Below, piece by piece: positions 33,444-48,400 of a DNA stretch of 64,000 nt (the first letter of the stretch is position 1; the number at the start of each line of letters is the position of its first letter). A program made the translations under genes and the position numbers. The DNA is from Ligula intestinalis (taxonomy: Eukaryota > Platyhelminthes > Cestoda > Diphyllobothriidea > Diphyllobothriidae). The notes under the pieces were generated by a model that searched no databases, was not told the DNA's origin, and saw only the letters and a list, made by a program, of their open reading frames with translations. The stretch covers positions 77,784,916 to 77,848,915 of the forward strand of contig JAYGXS010000003.1 of assembly GCA_036362985.1 (NCBI GenBank). The letters run 5' to 3'.

Positions 33444-36400
33444 CTGTAAAAAAGAGAGGAGAACAACGACAGTAAGACAAAGGCTTGCTGTACAGGCGGA
33501 TGCAAGCAGCTGTGAAGCAAGTGAGATTCGGAGATCTGGAAATAACTACCTAAGGCCTTCTCACTAGCGAAGGACATACACAAGCCGGGCTTGGTAAAGT
33601 GAGAGGACACCCAAATTGACCTGTCAAAACGGCCGTCCAATGAACAAACAGAAGGGTCACATGCAGGGGATATATTGTCGGGTCGGAGACTCCTTGATCA
33701 CTTTTTGCCTACAAAACAAATGCCAGTAGGGGGCGAGTTCCGGGGGAATTGCTTCGAGGGTCTAGACACTTTATTTCGGCTGATTCTGAAAATTATAACT
33801 AGAGAAATCAAATCCTCGGACCTGACTGCAGGTTATGCCGTGCACTCTTCGACCGAACCGTCCCATAAAAGTCGTGCAATCTTCGCGATTCTGCTCGAAA
33901 GATACATACAATAGACGGACTAGCATTTATTGTCACAGTCTCACATTAGGAGGGTCAGGGCCGGAGGTGGGACGCTGTCGAGCGTACGCTCATGGTATGC
34001 AGCGTAGGAAAAGCCCACACGTGGGTGCTACTGTCTGTGAGACTGATTCGTTGTGGGACAGGGGGACATCCCTAACAGGGACCCTTACTCATTGCTTACA
34101 TAAGTTTAAGCGGCAATTCCGCGATGAGACAAGGAGTAGAGCTTACCCTATGAAACCTGGCATGCTGTCCGCCGAGTTCATGAGCCTCTGGAGTCACAAA
34201 GAGGGGCTGCTGCGGCAGGGCTGAGGGTACGTCCGGCCAAATTACCTTTAGCTCACGCGCCCCAGCGGCCACAGCCACGTCATAGAGCTTCACCTTGAGC
34301 AACTCGCGCTCAGCTTCGGAACCCGGCGGTGGTGGCGGATCTTCAGTGGCGCCCAACGCGGAGGCGTTCAGTGAGGCCACAAACGGCTAAATTGAAAGAT
34401 GGAGGAGCGGTTAACACAGGAAGAACAGCATACTGACCCGTTACAGGGATCAGAACACCTTGTTTATGTTGCATAAATACCTACTTATTTCATAACAGTA
34501 AGCATGTTTTGTTTAAGTACATTGGCTTCGACTGTGTTACTGACCGCGATAACGCTCGAAATAGTCCATCCGAAAATGCACACCTATTGGATGTACTCTG
34601 ACCAAGCCAATAAGCAGTTTTTTTAAATAATCAACCACGAAATTGACACACTCGAGTATCTTCTACCGTTATTTTTCACAATGAGGGCAACTGGGTCAAA
34701 AAACTAAATAACCAGCCTGCACTACTAACTGCTTTGTGACTGCTGGCGGGGCTCGAGAGTGCGCTCCAAGGCCCCGAGAACTATCAGTGGGCGTTAATCA
34801 ACGGAGGTAGTAACACCACAGACTGCCAGTAACGATCAAATACCGACGTGCCACAAATAAGTTGAAGTCAATCTGTCCCTTTTTACTTCCATTAGTAGTG
34901 GCTGTTATGCGTTGAGTTCTAATACAGTCCTCCAACTACCCTTGACATGGCGACCGCATACACCAAAGCTGAGTAAGACAGATGGTATTGGCGGCAAATA
35001 CAAGGGCGACTGGAATAGCCATTTCTGGCTTATTCGCTGTCGTCAGCCAACCCCAAGTGGCACACCACCAGAGGCTCGAACTCGCGACCTTTTCAGTCAA
35101 AGTCTAAGGTTCTTGACATTGAGCTGTGAGCTCGTCGTTTTGCCAGTTTAGGTTGGGCGATACTGAAACTCGTTGATGAACTTTAACCGATCACCGGCAA
35201 TACTATCTGCCTAAACTACTAACCACTATGCGCTTACCGTCAGGGCCCGAGAAATGGGGTCCAAGGCAAAGCGGGACAAGTGAGTTCCGTTAGCGATCGA
35301 TGAACACTCATCAACGAGTATCAAGGTCAAATAAGTTAAAAAGAAGGTGATAATTAAGGCTCCAAAAGATACCCACTAGTACAGTGGCAGCTAGTTGAAG
35401 GCCTTATATGACGCGGCATTCAGGAAAGGGAAATGAAGGCGAGGTAAAAGGGGTGGCCCGTCTATGCCGTGCTTTGGTGTGGGACAGGTGAGAAGAAAAA
35501 CTGTGACGAATAGAGCGTTAGAAATCAATGACGCCAGGCACTCCTACCTGACAGGCCTTAGTCAGTTCAGAAAGCGCGAGAATAGGGTGGCTCTGAAGTT
35601 TCTCCCGGACAAAATTTAAGATGACAGGATCATGATCCATCCGGTACTGGGCTGGTCCTGTCTCCGTTTCCTCCTCCGGTTGGTCACCAGACGGCCTCGG
35701 TTCCTGCGTTGCTTCCTCCTCCCGGTCGCCAGAGGGGACGGACGGGGTCTGATCTTTCATCACAGCGTCTTCCACCAGCCCCGGCTTCGATGGTGTCGCC
35801 TCTTCCTGGTTTGCTGCCTCCGTCGCTGAAGTCTTTTCCGTTGCAGGGTCCGCCACAGCAGAGAGATGCTTCGGAGATGGTGGCTCACGTTTAAACGCGT
35901 TGGGATCTTTGCCCAGCTGTACAGCTGTCGGAGAAAAAGCAGAAAGAGAGAGAGAGAGAGCAGTTCGTGAAATCCACCAGCGAAATAAATTCACGAGTGG
36001 TTGGGCCACCTTGCGAGAATTTCAAGCTCACTTCACCGGCTCTGAATGGCCACTAGCAAACAAAGCCAACTGGGCTCAAGGTCACACCGCCTAAGGAGCG
36101 GCCGGTTGACAAAAGCGACGCTAAGGTCATTCTGGTGGGCCACTCAACGGGCTGAATTTGGCCAGTGAGAAGACGGCTAATCACTGACGTTTCTGGGACC
36201 TTCTTTATTCGGCTGCGCATAGGCGCAACAGAACCCTTAAGCGGAATTGCTGTTATGGACATCCAGAGCAATGTCTGACACACAGAGCTTCTTCCCACAG
36301 CAAACATCTAAGAAACCACCTTAAACGGGTGTTTCTGTGAAAAAAAAGCGTTTTACGCCGTGGTCTGAAGCACGGCTTCACTGGTAAAATGAAATCTGTA

Positions 36401-39400
36401 TACTTAATAAAAGTGAGTTGTCTGTCTGTCGTGTGTGCCTCCGTTATCATTGGTCGAAGGGGTCATCTCAAAAAGCATTCTGCGCCTTCGACGCGCGTGT
36501 GGCACTGGCATGCGCGCGTGTGTGTGTGATTCTCTACTGTCCGAGCGTCTGACTGCTATCATTTTTTGGGCGCCTCATTCTTCCGTGCGCGTGAGGATTC
36601 AGCGATCATGTCGCTGTAGCTCCGAATGACACCCGACGTGACAGGCGGATGTGAATACGCCACGGGGTTGGACGGGGGTGAGGTCGTTGCGTCCAGGTCG
36701 TCGAGGCTGCTTGAAACGTCACCCTCTCCTCCCGCCGCTAATGCAGCAAGGGCTATAACAGTGTTTGCGCAGCTGTTTCATACTCACTGACGTAAACCCC
36801 TTGACCTACTATCATTTCGAACCCCCCTTTGCTTACGCGTAGGTTGTCGCGGGCTAGCTCTTAGATTAGATTGAATGGCCTACCACATTAATCCGTTCAC
36901 CTTCAATCTAATCCTTATAAACTATCATTATGGACAACAGTGATGCCGTCAGAAATGTTCTGAACACAAACAACCCGACAAAGGATGATGGGCCGTTGAC
37001 TGAAGGTAACGTTATAACCTTACTTCTTTGTTACACAATGTTATTTTGTTCAGAATAATAACATATTGGTACGTTCTACCTCATTAGGTAGAAAAGGAAT
37101 TAGAGCAGCCGCGAGAACACAAGTTCAGACGAAGGAACAGAAGAGATTTGCCAATGTTAATAGACGTTCGCAAGAAACACAGGCAGAGAGACGGCTTCGC
37201 CTGGAGACTAATGCCATGCGTCAGCGATATCGACACTCCCAAGAAACCGAAGATCAAATGCTGCAAAGAAGACACGAAGATGCGGTTCGACATCAAACTA
37301 ACCACTCCCAAGAAACCGAAGTCCAAACCCTGAGAAGAAGAGAGCTAGGAAGGATAAGAGATTTGCAACGTCGGCAAAAGGAATTACTCAGACGTAGAAG
37401 TACAAGTATGGTTATGCAAGCATCACAAAGAGCGGACCTACGTTCAACCGATGCTGGAAACTCAAGTTCGCAACCAATTCACATAAGGTTTGGCGACTCT
37501 GGCCCGTTGGTTGCTTCCATAAACGATCAAGTATGGAACAAAGCCTCACTCGATTACAACCCAAGTCTTGGTCATGCGGGCGATGCAAATGTTTCCATTG
37601 GGAAGATGGTGGAAGTTTGTGGACATTGTCAGGCGAAAAATGGATTGGTGAGACAATCGGCATGGGCTGTTCCAACGGCAAAGTTCTACTGAATAACTTC
37701 CTCCAAACCACCAGAAATACTCCAAACATTACTTGCTGGTAATACCGACGACTCGAAAATTTTTCTTTCGAACATAAGTAAATACAACGGGGCGTTTCAA
37801 ATGACCTCTTTTGGTGCCAACATTGTTCATGAGGTTGGCTTATGCCTACCGTTAAGGCGGAAGGCCCAGTTTGCCATCGGATTGGATCGTTACTACCTCC
37901 TCCTGATGGCGAGCCGACATTTCTACAAATATACTTCGTAGAAGACATCAAGTGCAGGCTCAAAGCCGATCCCGAGTGTACCCAGGCTTGAAGCATCACA
38001 TAATATTGTCCCCTCAAGACATGCTACACTAGCGCAACAGCTACGTTAACAGTTTCAAGTCCGCCCTGGAGATGCACGCTTCCATTGACTTTACTATTGC
38101 CATAGAAGCCGATAAACGCCCTCATGGAGAAGACCAACGAAAATTTAATGCTCCCGCATGCAACGAGGTGGCCATCATTATGTCAGAAACACAGCACGGC
38201 AAAGGGATTTGTCTTAAGAAGGAGAGACGATAGACTGCAAAGGATATATGGGACACACCGTTCACACGAGGCCTTACAATACCCTCTCATGCATGTTAAT
38301 GGTGAAGACGGTTACCACTTCGGTATACCTCAAATTGGCACCCGTAAAACAGTAAGTTGTAAAGCCTTCTACTCTTACCACTTTATGATTCGAGAACGAA
38401 CTTTCAACCTACTTTGTCGATTCAAAACGTTGTTCATTCAATTTCCTGTTGATATGTTTGCCAAAATGGAAAAAGAGCGCCTTTGCTATTTCCGCACACA
38501 CCAGAAAGAACTTCGTGTGGACAACTTTATCCACCTTGGAGACAATATCCTTTCTGATGGTGGTAATGATGCTGGTCGCGGTCAACATTTCATCTTGCCG
38601 TCAAGCCACATTTGGTCTCCTCGCTATATGCATGAGAAAACTCAAGATAAGTTGGCTTATGTTAGGCATTTTGGTCGCCCGGATCAATTCATTACGTTTA
38701 CCTGCAACCCATCGTGACCTGAAATTACTTATGAGTTGTTCCCCGGTCAAAAGCCACAAGACCCCCATGATTTGTCCGCGCGAGTATTCCAGCTTAAGTT
38801 GAAAACCATGATGAGACTCATCACAAAATTTAAAATTTTCGGTGATGTTCAGTGTCACATGTACACTGGAGAGTGGAGAGTGGCAAAAGAGAGGATTATC
38901 CCACGCTCACATTTTGGTCTGGCTAAAGGAAAGATTGCACTCTTCCGATGTCGACAAATTGATATGTGCAGATTTGCCAGACCGGTCCGTTGACCCTGTC
39001 CTGTTTGAAACGATCAAAACTCAAATCGTGCATGGCCCGTGCGGTCAGATAAATCCCAACAGCCTTTGCATGAAGGATGGGAACTGTACCCAGAGATATC
39101 CAAAGCGTTTCCTAGATGCAATTCAGACCGATGGGGATGGTTACCCTCTTTATAGAAGGCGACACTCTGAGATTGGCGGATTCGAAGCAGTTATCAATGA
39201 AAGGCGAAACAGTGGTGTGGTAATTTATAACCGTTGGATTGTGCCGTATTGTCCCTTACTGTCAAAAGTATTCAATGCCCACATCAATGCTGAACTTTGT
39301 AACTCGTCGATGTCTATCAAGTACGTCTGCAAGTACATCAACAAAGGATCTGATGCCGCAATGTACTCCCTCAAACGCCGTAACAATAATGGAGAGATTA

Positions 39401-42400
39401 CCCAGTACGAAATGGGCAGATACATCAGCAGTAACGAAGCATTCTGTAGAATCTTTGGTTTGATATCCATAACCGTTTTCCGGCCATTGAACACTTAAGC
39501 GTCCATCTGGAAAATGGACAACGGATTGACTTTAAGGAAGGACTTCTCTTGGATTACCTTCGGAATCCCAAAAATACAACTTTGACTGTTTTCTTCAACT
39601 TGTGCCAGCAAGATTCTTTTGTACATTCAGGTCCCCTCATACCACACATGGAATGAAAACAAGTGGGCCCGACGAAAGGTAGGTATTCCAGTTGACGGAC
39701 ATCCGGGCATCAAGTATGTGAAAATGGGTAGAATATACACTGTTCACCCCTCTCAACAAGAATGCTTCTATTTACGAATTTTACTCCATGAAGTTAAAGG
39801 TCCAACATCGTTTGAAGATCTTAGGACGATTGACGGTTTTCTGTGTTCAACTTACAGAGCAGCCTGCGCGAGGCCTGGTCTGCTTCAAGATGATAATCAG
39901 TGAGGGAATACCATTGCTGAAGATGTCGTTGCTAACGCTCCATTTCACTTACGACGGCTACTGGCGTTCTTAATTAGAAGTTGTGAGTTGAACTGCCCCT
40001 ATGATCTACGTTTAAAGTACAGAAATGATGTGTCGCGAGACTACCGACGTTAACTACAGCTGCAATGTGTCAATTTTCCCATAGACTTCAATGCGGACAA
40101 CAGCATGTAAGGAAGCCCAAGGCGAAGCCGGGCTTCCGCGCTAGTGAGTAATAAAGACATGTTTGGGCAGCAGCATCAGTAGCGACCGAAAAGCACCTGT
40201 ACGGTTGGCAATTTGCCAGGCAAATGTCGGGCAAGCGACGCACTTCTAGGAAAGAGTGCCTTTTCAGTTGCCTTTCTGCAATATGTCCTCAGCTAAAAAG
40301 GAATACGGTAGGAATGGCTCGTATGGTCACCTAAACAGGACACGAGAACAGGAACCGCGCATATTACATGTGACTTAAAGCGAAATTTCGGGAAAATTAG
40401 GCCTAAGATTAAGGTAAGGATAAGAGTTAAGTTTAGGGTTGAAGTGCGATCAGAACTGGGGGGGGGGGGGGGGGAGAGGCTGGATTATGTAAGGTGTCAA
40501 AGTTTGTGCTAACTGTAGGGTTTATGTTTAAGGTTACAGTTTAGTTGTATGTTTGGACTAGTGCTAGAGAATCTTGGCCTTTCCTGAAATTTATTGCAAG
40601 GCCACCTGCTTTGCGTGGGCGGACCTTCCTGTTCTCGTGTCTATAGAAGTTATCCTTGACAGGAGTACTTACTCGAAATTGAAATAATGATCGCCATGGA
40701 ACACAATCCTAAGATATTTCGATCATGGCAGGAAGTCCGGTTTTGAAAGCGCGTATCTCCAGCCTTCTACAAAATGACTACTTACGGCGTATACTTCTTT
40801 CCACCAAATTCGATTCACTTTAACATATCTAATGCAAAACTTGTACTATTACACTCCCAGAAAAAGCGCTTCTCAGTTTTAAAATGTATTTTGAGAAGAA
40901 TAAGAAGACTCGATCGCTAGGATTGAGTCTTCTTCTTCTTCTTCTTCTGCTTCTTCTTCTTCTTCTTCTTCTTTTCAATTGCTTCCTGGGACTCGCATGT
41001 TCGCTTGTATTAGCAAAATGTATTTTGTCTAAATCCCCGAATAATTTTGTACCAGAAGAGCCATTCGATTTCCAAATACAAGACCTACAATTTTCCTTAA
41101 GAAAAAGCTGACATTTGGTTAGGTTACTGAAAACTTACCCTATAAGGCTTGTACAAATTTTCAGTGAGAATGGACCATACCGTATGCTTTTTAGGAAGTG
41201 TTTATAAAGCGATATGTAAAAGGCTACTAGAATGGATATTTTTGAGTATTAGACATCTCACGATTACAAATTCTTTAAGCCGAAAATCGTCCCTTCTTCG
41301 AGCTGCAAAGTTGGTGTTGACGTACTGTGATACAAAATGAGTACAAGAAAGGATAGTTGGGCGCATCTGTGTCTGTGTATAAAATACGTTCACATTTGCA
41401 GAGACACCAAAATTATACTAAGTGGAAATGGTTATGCATGCGATTTTTGCTGAAAGCCAGGAAGTTGCTTGTTAAAAAGTCGGCATCCTGTCGCGACTGA
41501 AATATCGTGGGATTGTGTCGCCTACTAAATCCACCTGAATTATTCCTACTAAATGAGAGTGTATTTCAGAGTTTCACTTAACACTCTACGGTAAGGATAG
41601 GCTATGCGAGCCTCTGAGCTTTAAGATTAAGCAGGCGTTATTTGAGTCGCGTTCTCATTATAAATGTTGGGGGGGGGGGCAGTGATGGCATGATTCCGGG
41701 ATTGCGCACTTTCCACGAGTAACGTCACTTACTGCAGTTTAAAATCTCACTTCCTGTGCAGGCAAGAAATACCGAGTCAGTATCCACAGCGCTGATGGAG
41801 GCCCTAGGGGGTATATCTCGTATAGATACCTAAATGGTCCGGGTTCCAGTCTATCGGATCAAGTGGAGGGCCAAGCAGGGAGAGGAAGTAACTGTAGTGG
41901 ACAGTCAACATTGCTGGCTGACTTCCTCGTTCAACGCTGATTCGCAGGGACCAATTTCTGCCTCATTGACCTAAAAATCCCTGACTGGATTTCCCGGACG
42001 CACATACACGCGTCGAGATAGTCACAGCTGCCTAAGGGTCACTAAAGCACGCCACCCCCGGCCGACGCAGCCTTTGTCAATGCAACAAACCAATCGTACA
42101 TCACTTGCACCTGCTCCACAATCACACGTAAAAGCAACTGTCACCGCTGTCTTGCTCCCTCCCAGGCATGAATAGACACATTCAACAGTAGCCCTGGCTT
42201 CGCCTGTGGCCACTGCTACACGAGGCATCAACTGGGAGTTCTGTACACAATAAATCCCTCCCACAGGTGCCTTCAGCTTTTTACCTACAAGTTGGGATTT
42301 TGGCCTGGTGATTGTAGTGCTCAGAGTAAACCCACTACTTCGACGCTACATACCCATGATGGTGACTTCATCGTCTGTGTCCATTGCCACGTCCTCGGGC

Positions 42401-45400
42401 GGGGCAGCCGGGACAACCAGTTTGGGTGACATAGGCGCAGCAGCCTGCGCTTCCGCTCGGTTTGAGACAGCGGAAGGCGACCGTAAGGCGCCGGCAGACA
42501 CCTCGCTACCGCTGTTGAAAAGAGGCGGCACCGGTAAGGCACCAAGAGACGAGGTGTCTTGACGAGCGCGGGACAGCGGTCGCACCGGCGTTTGAGGTGG
42601 ACTCATCAGACCCACTGCGGACATGCTATGAGTGCGGGTTCGTTTACTTGCCCGGCGACCGCCACCAGGAGTACTGGCACCCAGGCCATCGGGAGAGAGG
42701 CTGAGTAGACGACGGCGTTTGCGGGAGACGCCAGAGGCGGGACTCAGTAGGTTCACCAGTTCCGAGTCGGTGTCACTGCTGGAGGATAGTCGGCCAGAGA
42801 GGCGACTGCGGCGGCGAGCTCCGTCTAGAAGGGTTAGGGAAAGAGAGACTCAGGGATTGACAGAAACAGCCACAGTAAAGCAGCAGCAGCAGACTTAAAA
42901 GTCTTACCTGTAACTAGTTTGTCCAGTTTTAGTTGGGTGCACAGCTGGCGAATTCGCAGTTCCCACCCAGTATGGTGCTGGTGCACGACTTCAGGATACC
43001 TGAATATAAAACGTGGGAACTGAGGGCGGAAAAAGCCGGTGCGTAAGAAATGAAAGAAATGGGTACACTAACAGACACTGTATAGGTTAACAGAAGGGCG
43101 CTTACCGACCCGGTTACGGAACATGCGTTTGCCATTGTGCCTTACAGCTCAATCTAGATCCTTCGCAGGCAGTCGCATATGGACTTCAAATATATTACGA
43201 AGTGGAACCGACGAAGATAGGGGAGACCGCAGTGACAATTTATGGCTTATTAACTGTTACCAGCGGGTTTAAACCTCGAATGAGCCCCACCTGGGATTAG
43301 TTGTGACTGGCTGATGACGGCTAATACGGCAGAAATGGCCATTCTGGTCTTCCTTTGCCACTTCACTGCAAAGGTTAATATGCTCTACAAGACCTTATCT
43401 CATGCCCGCGGGACTCTGCTTTTAACAGCAGGCGGAAATGAACGAGGCGAATCAATTGACTTAACTGCGTCACTGGGGCATAGCACATTTTTTCTACTAC
43501 AGGGCAGAATTGTAGGCGCGTGCAGTTAAATGAAGTGCAGGGATCGCATACGCACACAGCCACTTCGCGAACCAACAATTGGGGTTTCCTGTGTTAAGTT
43601 AATGATGTTAACCAGGGGTTTTATGGGGGGGGGAAATATGGAGGGAAAGAAGCCGTAGGTTTGAAAAGGCTTGTTTAAGTACGCTAGCCCAGTTTCAAAG
43701 CAGCGAGCACTTTGAAAAACGGTGTGCAGTAGCAAACGGGTAAACTGCCGGAAAGCTTAAATGTCTAGCTTATTGCTGGCAATCGTTAAGCGAAAAAGGT
43801 AACGAAATTGTAACAAACCAACAATTTGCATTATTAATAGTCAATCATTATAACTCATTAATAATTTACCGATTGAAGGTCTAACCAGCGGCTATTGAAA
43901 CGTCAACCATAAAACGAACTCTAACTTTAACGTTAACGTCGACTCTAACTTTTGTAATGACCACTACTGTTTACCGTAATCCAAATTGAACGAAGATGAA
44001 CCCGAAAAGCGACTCTTAAAGCGATTGAAAGGCGTCAGACCTTAAAGCATCACGCATATATTCCTAGCCCCTCTCCCCCCTCTCGAGCAAATCTTAATGG
44101 TCCTAGTCCCAATCCCAGAAGCTTAACGTTATTACCTCCAGTAAACAGAAAGTCGACAGGTCAGGTTCTAACAGCAACATTACATAACTACTTAAATAAC
44201 ATAAGCAGCAACGTAAATAGTAATCAAATGAAGAAATACTGCCTAGGCGGGGACCTCACACGATGCACCTGAAGAGATATCTGGGCCTGCTAAAACCCTA
44301 AACGGACTCTGAGACTTATACTACAGATACCTTCGGATAAAGTTAAGGTCCGGGGGGCGGAATTCCCAGTGGTTTGAGTGACCTTTGTAGCCGAGGGAGA
44401 TACGCATGCCCAGATGTTCCAAGATTTCCGTGACCTCTAGGGCTGGCAGCTGGAAGTGAAAACAGGTGCAGGACGGTTAAATTCGTCAGAAAGGTCCGAC
44501 GACGGAGATGGCCGCCTTGGAATTAATGTTAAGGGCGAGCCCACAAATAACTTATTATCAGAGAAGTCTAGGCGGCTGTGTACACTGGCCTACCTGATAT
44601 TCAAAAAACAAAAGTTACTAATTCCTGCAGAAAAGTAAGGGCATACACATACCCAAGAAAATTATATCAAAAACAGTTAGCTTATTTTCGCTAGCTTCTG
44701 CACGACTAACAGGAAAACCTTCAAAGAAAGCAGCCTCACGACACTGACTGAAGCCGATCTGATTTCGTTGGAACAGGGGAGCATGTAAATTAGTAATCAC
44801 AGGCCAGGGAAGAATCAAGGATCAGGTGAGGCAGGAAGAAAGTCGGGAGGTAGACGTACAGATCCCGATTTTAAGATCACACGTTTGCCTACATAACGGA
44901 ACATCCGATTGGCCCACGGTTCGCGCTAGTCAAACTATGCAGCGTTCAAAAAGCCACCGTACGCACGCGCAGTTGTGCGCCCTAAACGGGGCACGTGAGA
45001 GATGCGGTGTACCAACACGGGTGACAGAGCAGGGTACTCCAGGCGTTAACCCGGTTGTGCTCCCATAAAGAATTCCGAACATGGGGGGGGGGCGGTAGAA
45101 CGCATAGGGGCGACCTCGGCCGCGACCTGCGCCCGATCCTGTCACAGGTCCTCTTGACACCTACCACTTGTGGGTGAAAGAGGAGAGAGAAGAGTAGACG
45201 CGGCGCAAGTCTACTATCACTTAAAACTAATTCACGCGCACGTCACCGTACCTGCATTGCCCTGTTGCGGAGTACACGGTGGAAATCCATGGTCGAACTG
45301 TCGGTGCGCCGTGGACGTCGCATCATCCACTGGTGAAGAGGTGGAGGCGGACACCGGCGAACCCCTCCATAAAAACCCACCAGTGCATACCTTACCGTAA

Positions 45401-48400
45401 CAAATGCGACGGGCCATCACTCAGGACAGAGAATCATACTGCAATGGATACCTCTTATTGTGGCCTTAATGACACTCCTATGCAAGTGAGGCCGAACCGT
45501 TCTTATGTTAGCCTGACGAATCTGGAGTGGGTAATAGGGCATGTGTGAAGTATGCGCAGATGATCCGCTCAGCTTGGTTAACCACTGCGCCGGAGTCTAC
45601 CCCCGGTCGTCTTGACAGTGTCTTGCCATTATCATGGGAACACATGGGGGGACGTAATCGTTCGGGAGGGTCAAAATGTTGGTTAGGGCTAGGGCATACT
45701 GAAGGATTTTACCAGTAATCTGCATAAAAATTTTTTCCACAAACAGATAACGATTAAATTTCTTAATTTCAAGTTATACTTGACCCTTCGGAGGGGGCCT
45801 GTGCGTTAGTCCCAACTTCCGTGAATCTTTACAAAATCAATGCGTTACTTTCTATGTTATAGTAGTACGTTTTTTCTAAGTTGCTACTGCTCCGTTCTTA
45901 AGAGAGTTTTTCAAAAAGTAACGCCTATTGCCCCTAAATACAGTAGATTCACTAACTCATGAAATCCAAGGATTTTTTACTCAAACGCAAACGAAGCTAC
46001 GGCCCCAAAAGTCTTACAACAATAAAGTAATAGTCACTCTTCACAATACGGCATGTTGTGATTTATGAAGGAATATAACGTCTAATATAAACACAAACGT
46101 TTTTTAGAAAAGTCGAAGATTCCGAAAAAGTGGAAATAAGGCGTACTAGGTTAACTGAAGTTTTACTTGTAGAGGAAGCCTGTTTATACAAAACCACCGA
46201 GTGAATGTAGCAGGAAAAGTAAAATAACGTTGGAAAATAATCGTTTTGGAAATTTTTCGGATATATTTGCTTCCATATTACGTGGAATGTAAATTATGGA
46301 GGCTGCCAAACAGCCCAAAGTTGGAGCAAATATTCCAATACGTTTTCACGAGAATTTCTAGTTTTTCCTTTCGTTTATGCATGGCCTGAGTTGCGTTGGA
46401 CTAAAGCAACCACAATTACGCTTGACTTGGCCCAGTGGAAGATCACAGGAGTAAGATATTTCGTAAGCTCACGTGCAGACATGCCGATCAGTGAGTAATA
46501 AATTTAAATTTAACTGTCATCTGCGATTATAAACGTACCATTTTTTGTACACTAAGAGTAATTGCCTTCAGCCAAGTACTTTTACAATTATTTAGGGATT
46601 TCGACTGCGAAGGCGTTCAAATCTTTTTTGAAATTGTAATCATGACTTTACGATTTTCCCTGGCTTCAGTCGATTGACCATAAATAATGATTATATTCTA
46701 CGTGCTTACCAAAACCTTTAAAATAAGATAAATCTGAAAAGCATTTACCTAAATAACGAGCTTTTAAACATTTTTTGCTTAGGCAGCTGTTTGAGTGTGT
46801 CCTAGGTTCAGAACCATCCAATCATGTCAACTCATTGCCGAGAAAAATTTACGTCAACTACAAAAGTCACAAATGAATATGCCTAAGCTTGATTTAGAAA
46901 AATTCTATAACTAGTTAACTCATGAAAAAACTTTGCTGATATATTTTGGCGTCTGGTGTCTGCGTGCTTTCTTTTTTGAAAATAAAGTCAAGATCAGAAT
47001 GGGAAATTTTGGCCAGTGGATTGATTTCCCTAACAATTAAGGATAAATTCTTCTGTTATAAATGAAAGAGCTAAATTTTCCTATCAACAACGAAACCGTT
47101 TTCAGCATATTTGGTTACTTCTAGGCTCAGTTCTACAATAACAAATGCAAAGCAGAGTGGCAATAATATCAACGGCGATTTTTGAAAAAAACAGTTTCGC
47201 AAAGTCCCGTGACAACTGAGTCAACTGTTTGTTATGTTAACTGTCTCCAACTTCATATCGAGTGTACAATGAATTGGGTTGCCTTATATTGATAAAGTTC
47301 TCAAGCGCATTCCTTTCCTGTAACCCCTCAAATATAAAATATAAATTTAATATGGAGTATAGCAAAGAACAACCTCAAAAGTTTATCACGCAATTTTATG
47401 GCACAAAACTTGGCAGCTTTGCAAAATACAATTTTCGCTCTTCTTTTCCCAAAATTAATGCGCTGTCTCCTAATTACACTAACCTCAATTTCATGGACGC
47501 AAAACAAAATTTTCCGTTTTGTGAGCAGATATAATTAAAAAGTTTCTGCTCTTCATGAATGTTCTTTTATAGTGAAACATGCACACACAAGAATTTCTTT
47601 TCTGCAGCGTTTCATAGCGTAAGAAATTCCTTGGATATGAACGAACGCTGGATTTCGCCCATTTTCGCCTCTTTTTTTTCAGTATTCTGATCTAAACGGA
47701 ATTAAATTCTAGTAAACAACATTTTGCGCCTTAAGTCTACCCAACGAACTTAATAAACAACCTCAAGTGTGGGTTTAATCCACTAATCTCCAACCTTTCA
47801 TCACATATGTAACCTGTTGTATATTGAATTACACCGACGGCGTTAGGTAAGGAGCGAAAAAACGCCTCAAAAACCACCTTTGTGATACAGGAAACCGTCT
47901 TTCGTGTAAGGTAGTCTCCGCGATGAAACACAGCCATCTACAAAAAGAGAAAAAGAAAAGGTGGTTTTGAGAGTATGCAGGCAGTTCAAGAATGAGCATG
48001 AGCAGCTCGTCGAAGGAGTGATCTGAGCATAGCATTTGACGCAGTGGTGGTTTGAATAGGACAACATTTTGATCGGAATCCGCCCAAATCTTTTAAAATG
48101 TGGGCCTCTGACGCCGGCCTCAGAAGAACGAGTTTGCGCAGGCCCTGTTTTGTAGCTAATATCAACTTCAACGAGCGTAAGAACGCGTTGGTCGAGTCTA
48201 CTGATGGTGAAGCATTAAGTGGCGTCAATAAGGTGGATAAACTGTACGAGATTCAACGCTTCAGTCGTGCGGAAACCGCATGGAGTTAAAAGAGTCCCAA
48301 AAGAGAGTAGTAAAAAAGGACTTACAACATAATCTCGCGCTCGAATAAGCTGTGCGCTTGGAACTGAGGCATGCTCACTATATGTGTTTGGCGGATAGAG

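Noticed and set aside
38601..38858. Minus-strand ORFs inside the Helitron
   Set aside because: They are shadows of the Rep coding frames on the plus strand.
42321..42562. Plus-strand and other-frame ORFs over POLR3E exon 13
   Set aside because: They are shadows of the GC-rich exon on the minus strand.
47762..47877. Extension of POLR3E exon 10 to a donor at 47762 (also phase-compatible with exon 12)
   Set aside because: The extra residues do not resemble RPC5, while exon 11 (44331-44449) supplies the exact missing segment with good splice sites.
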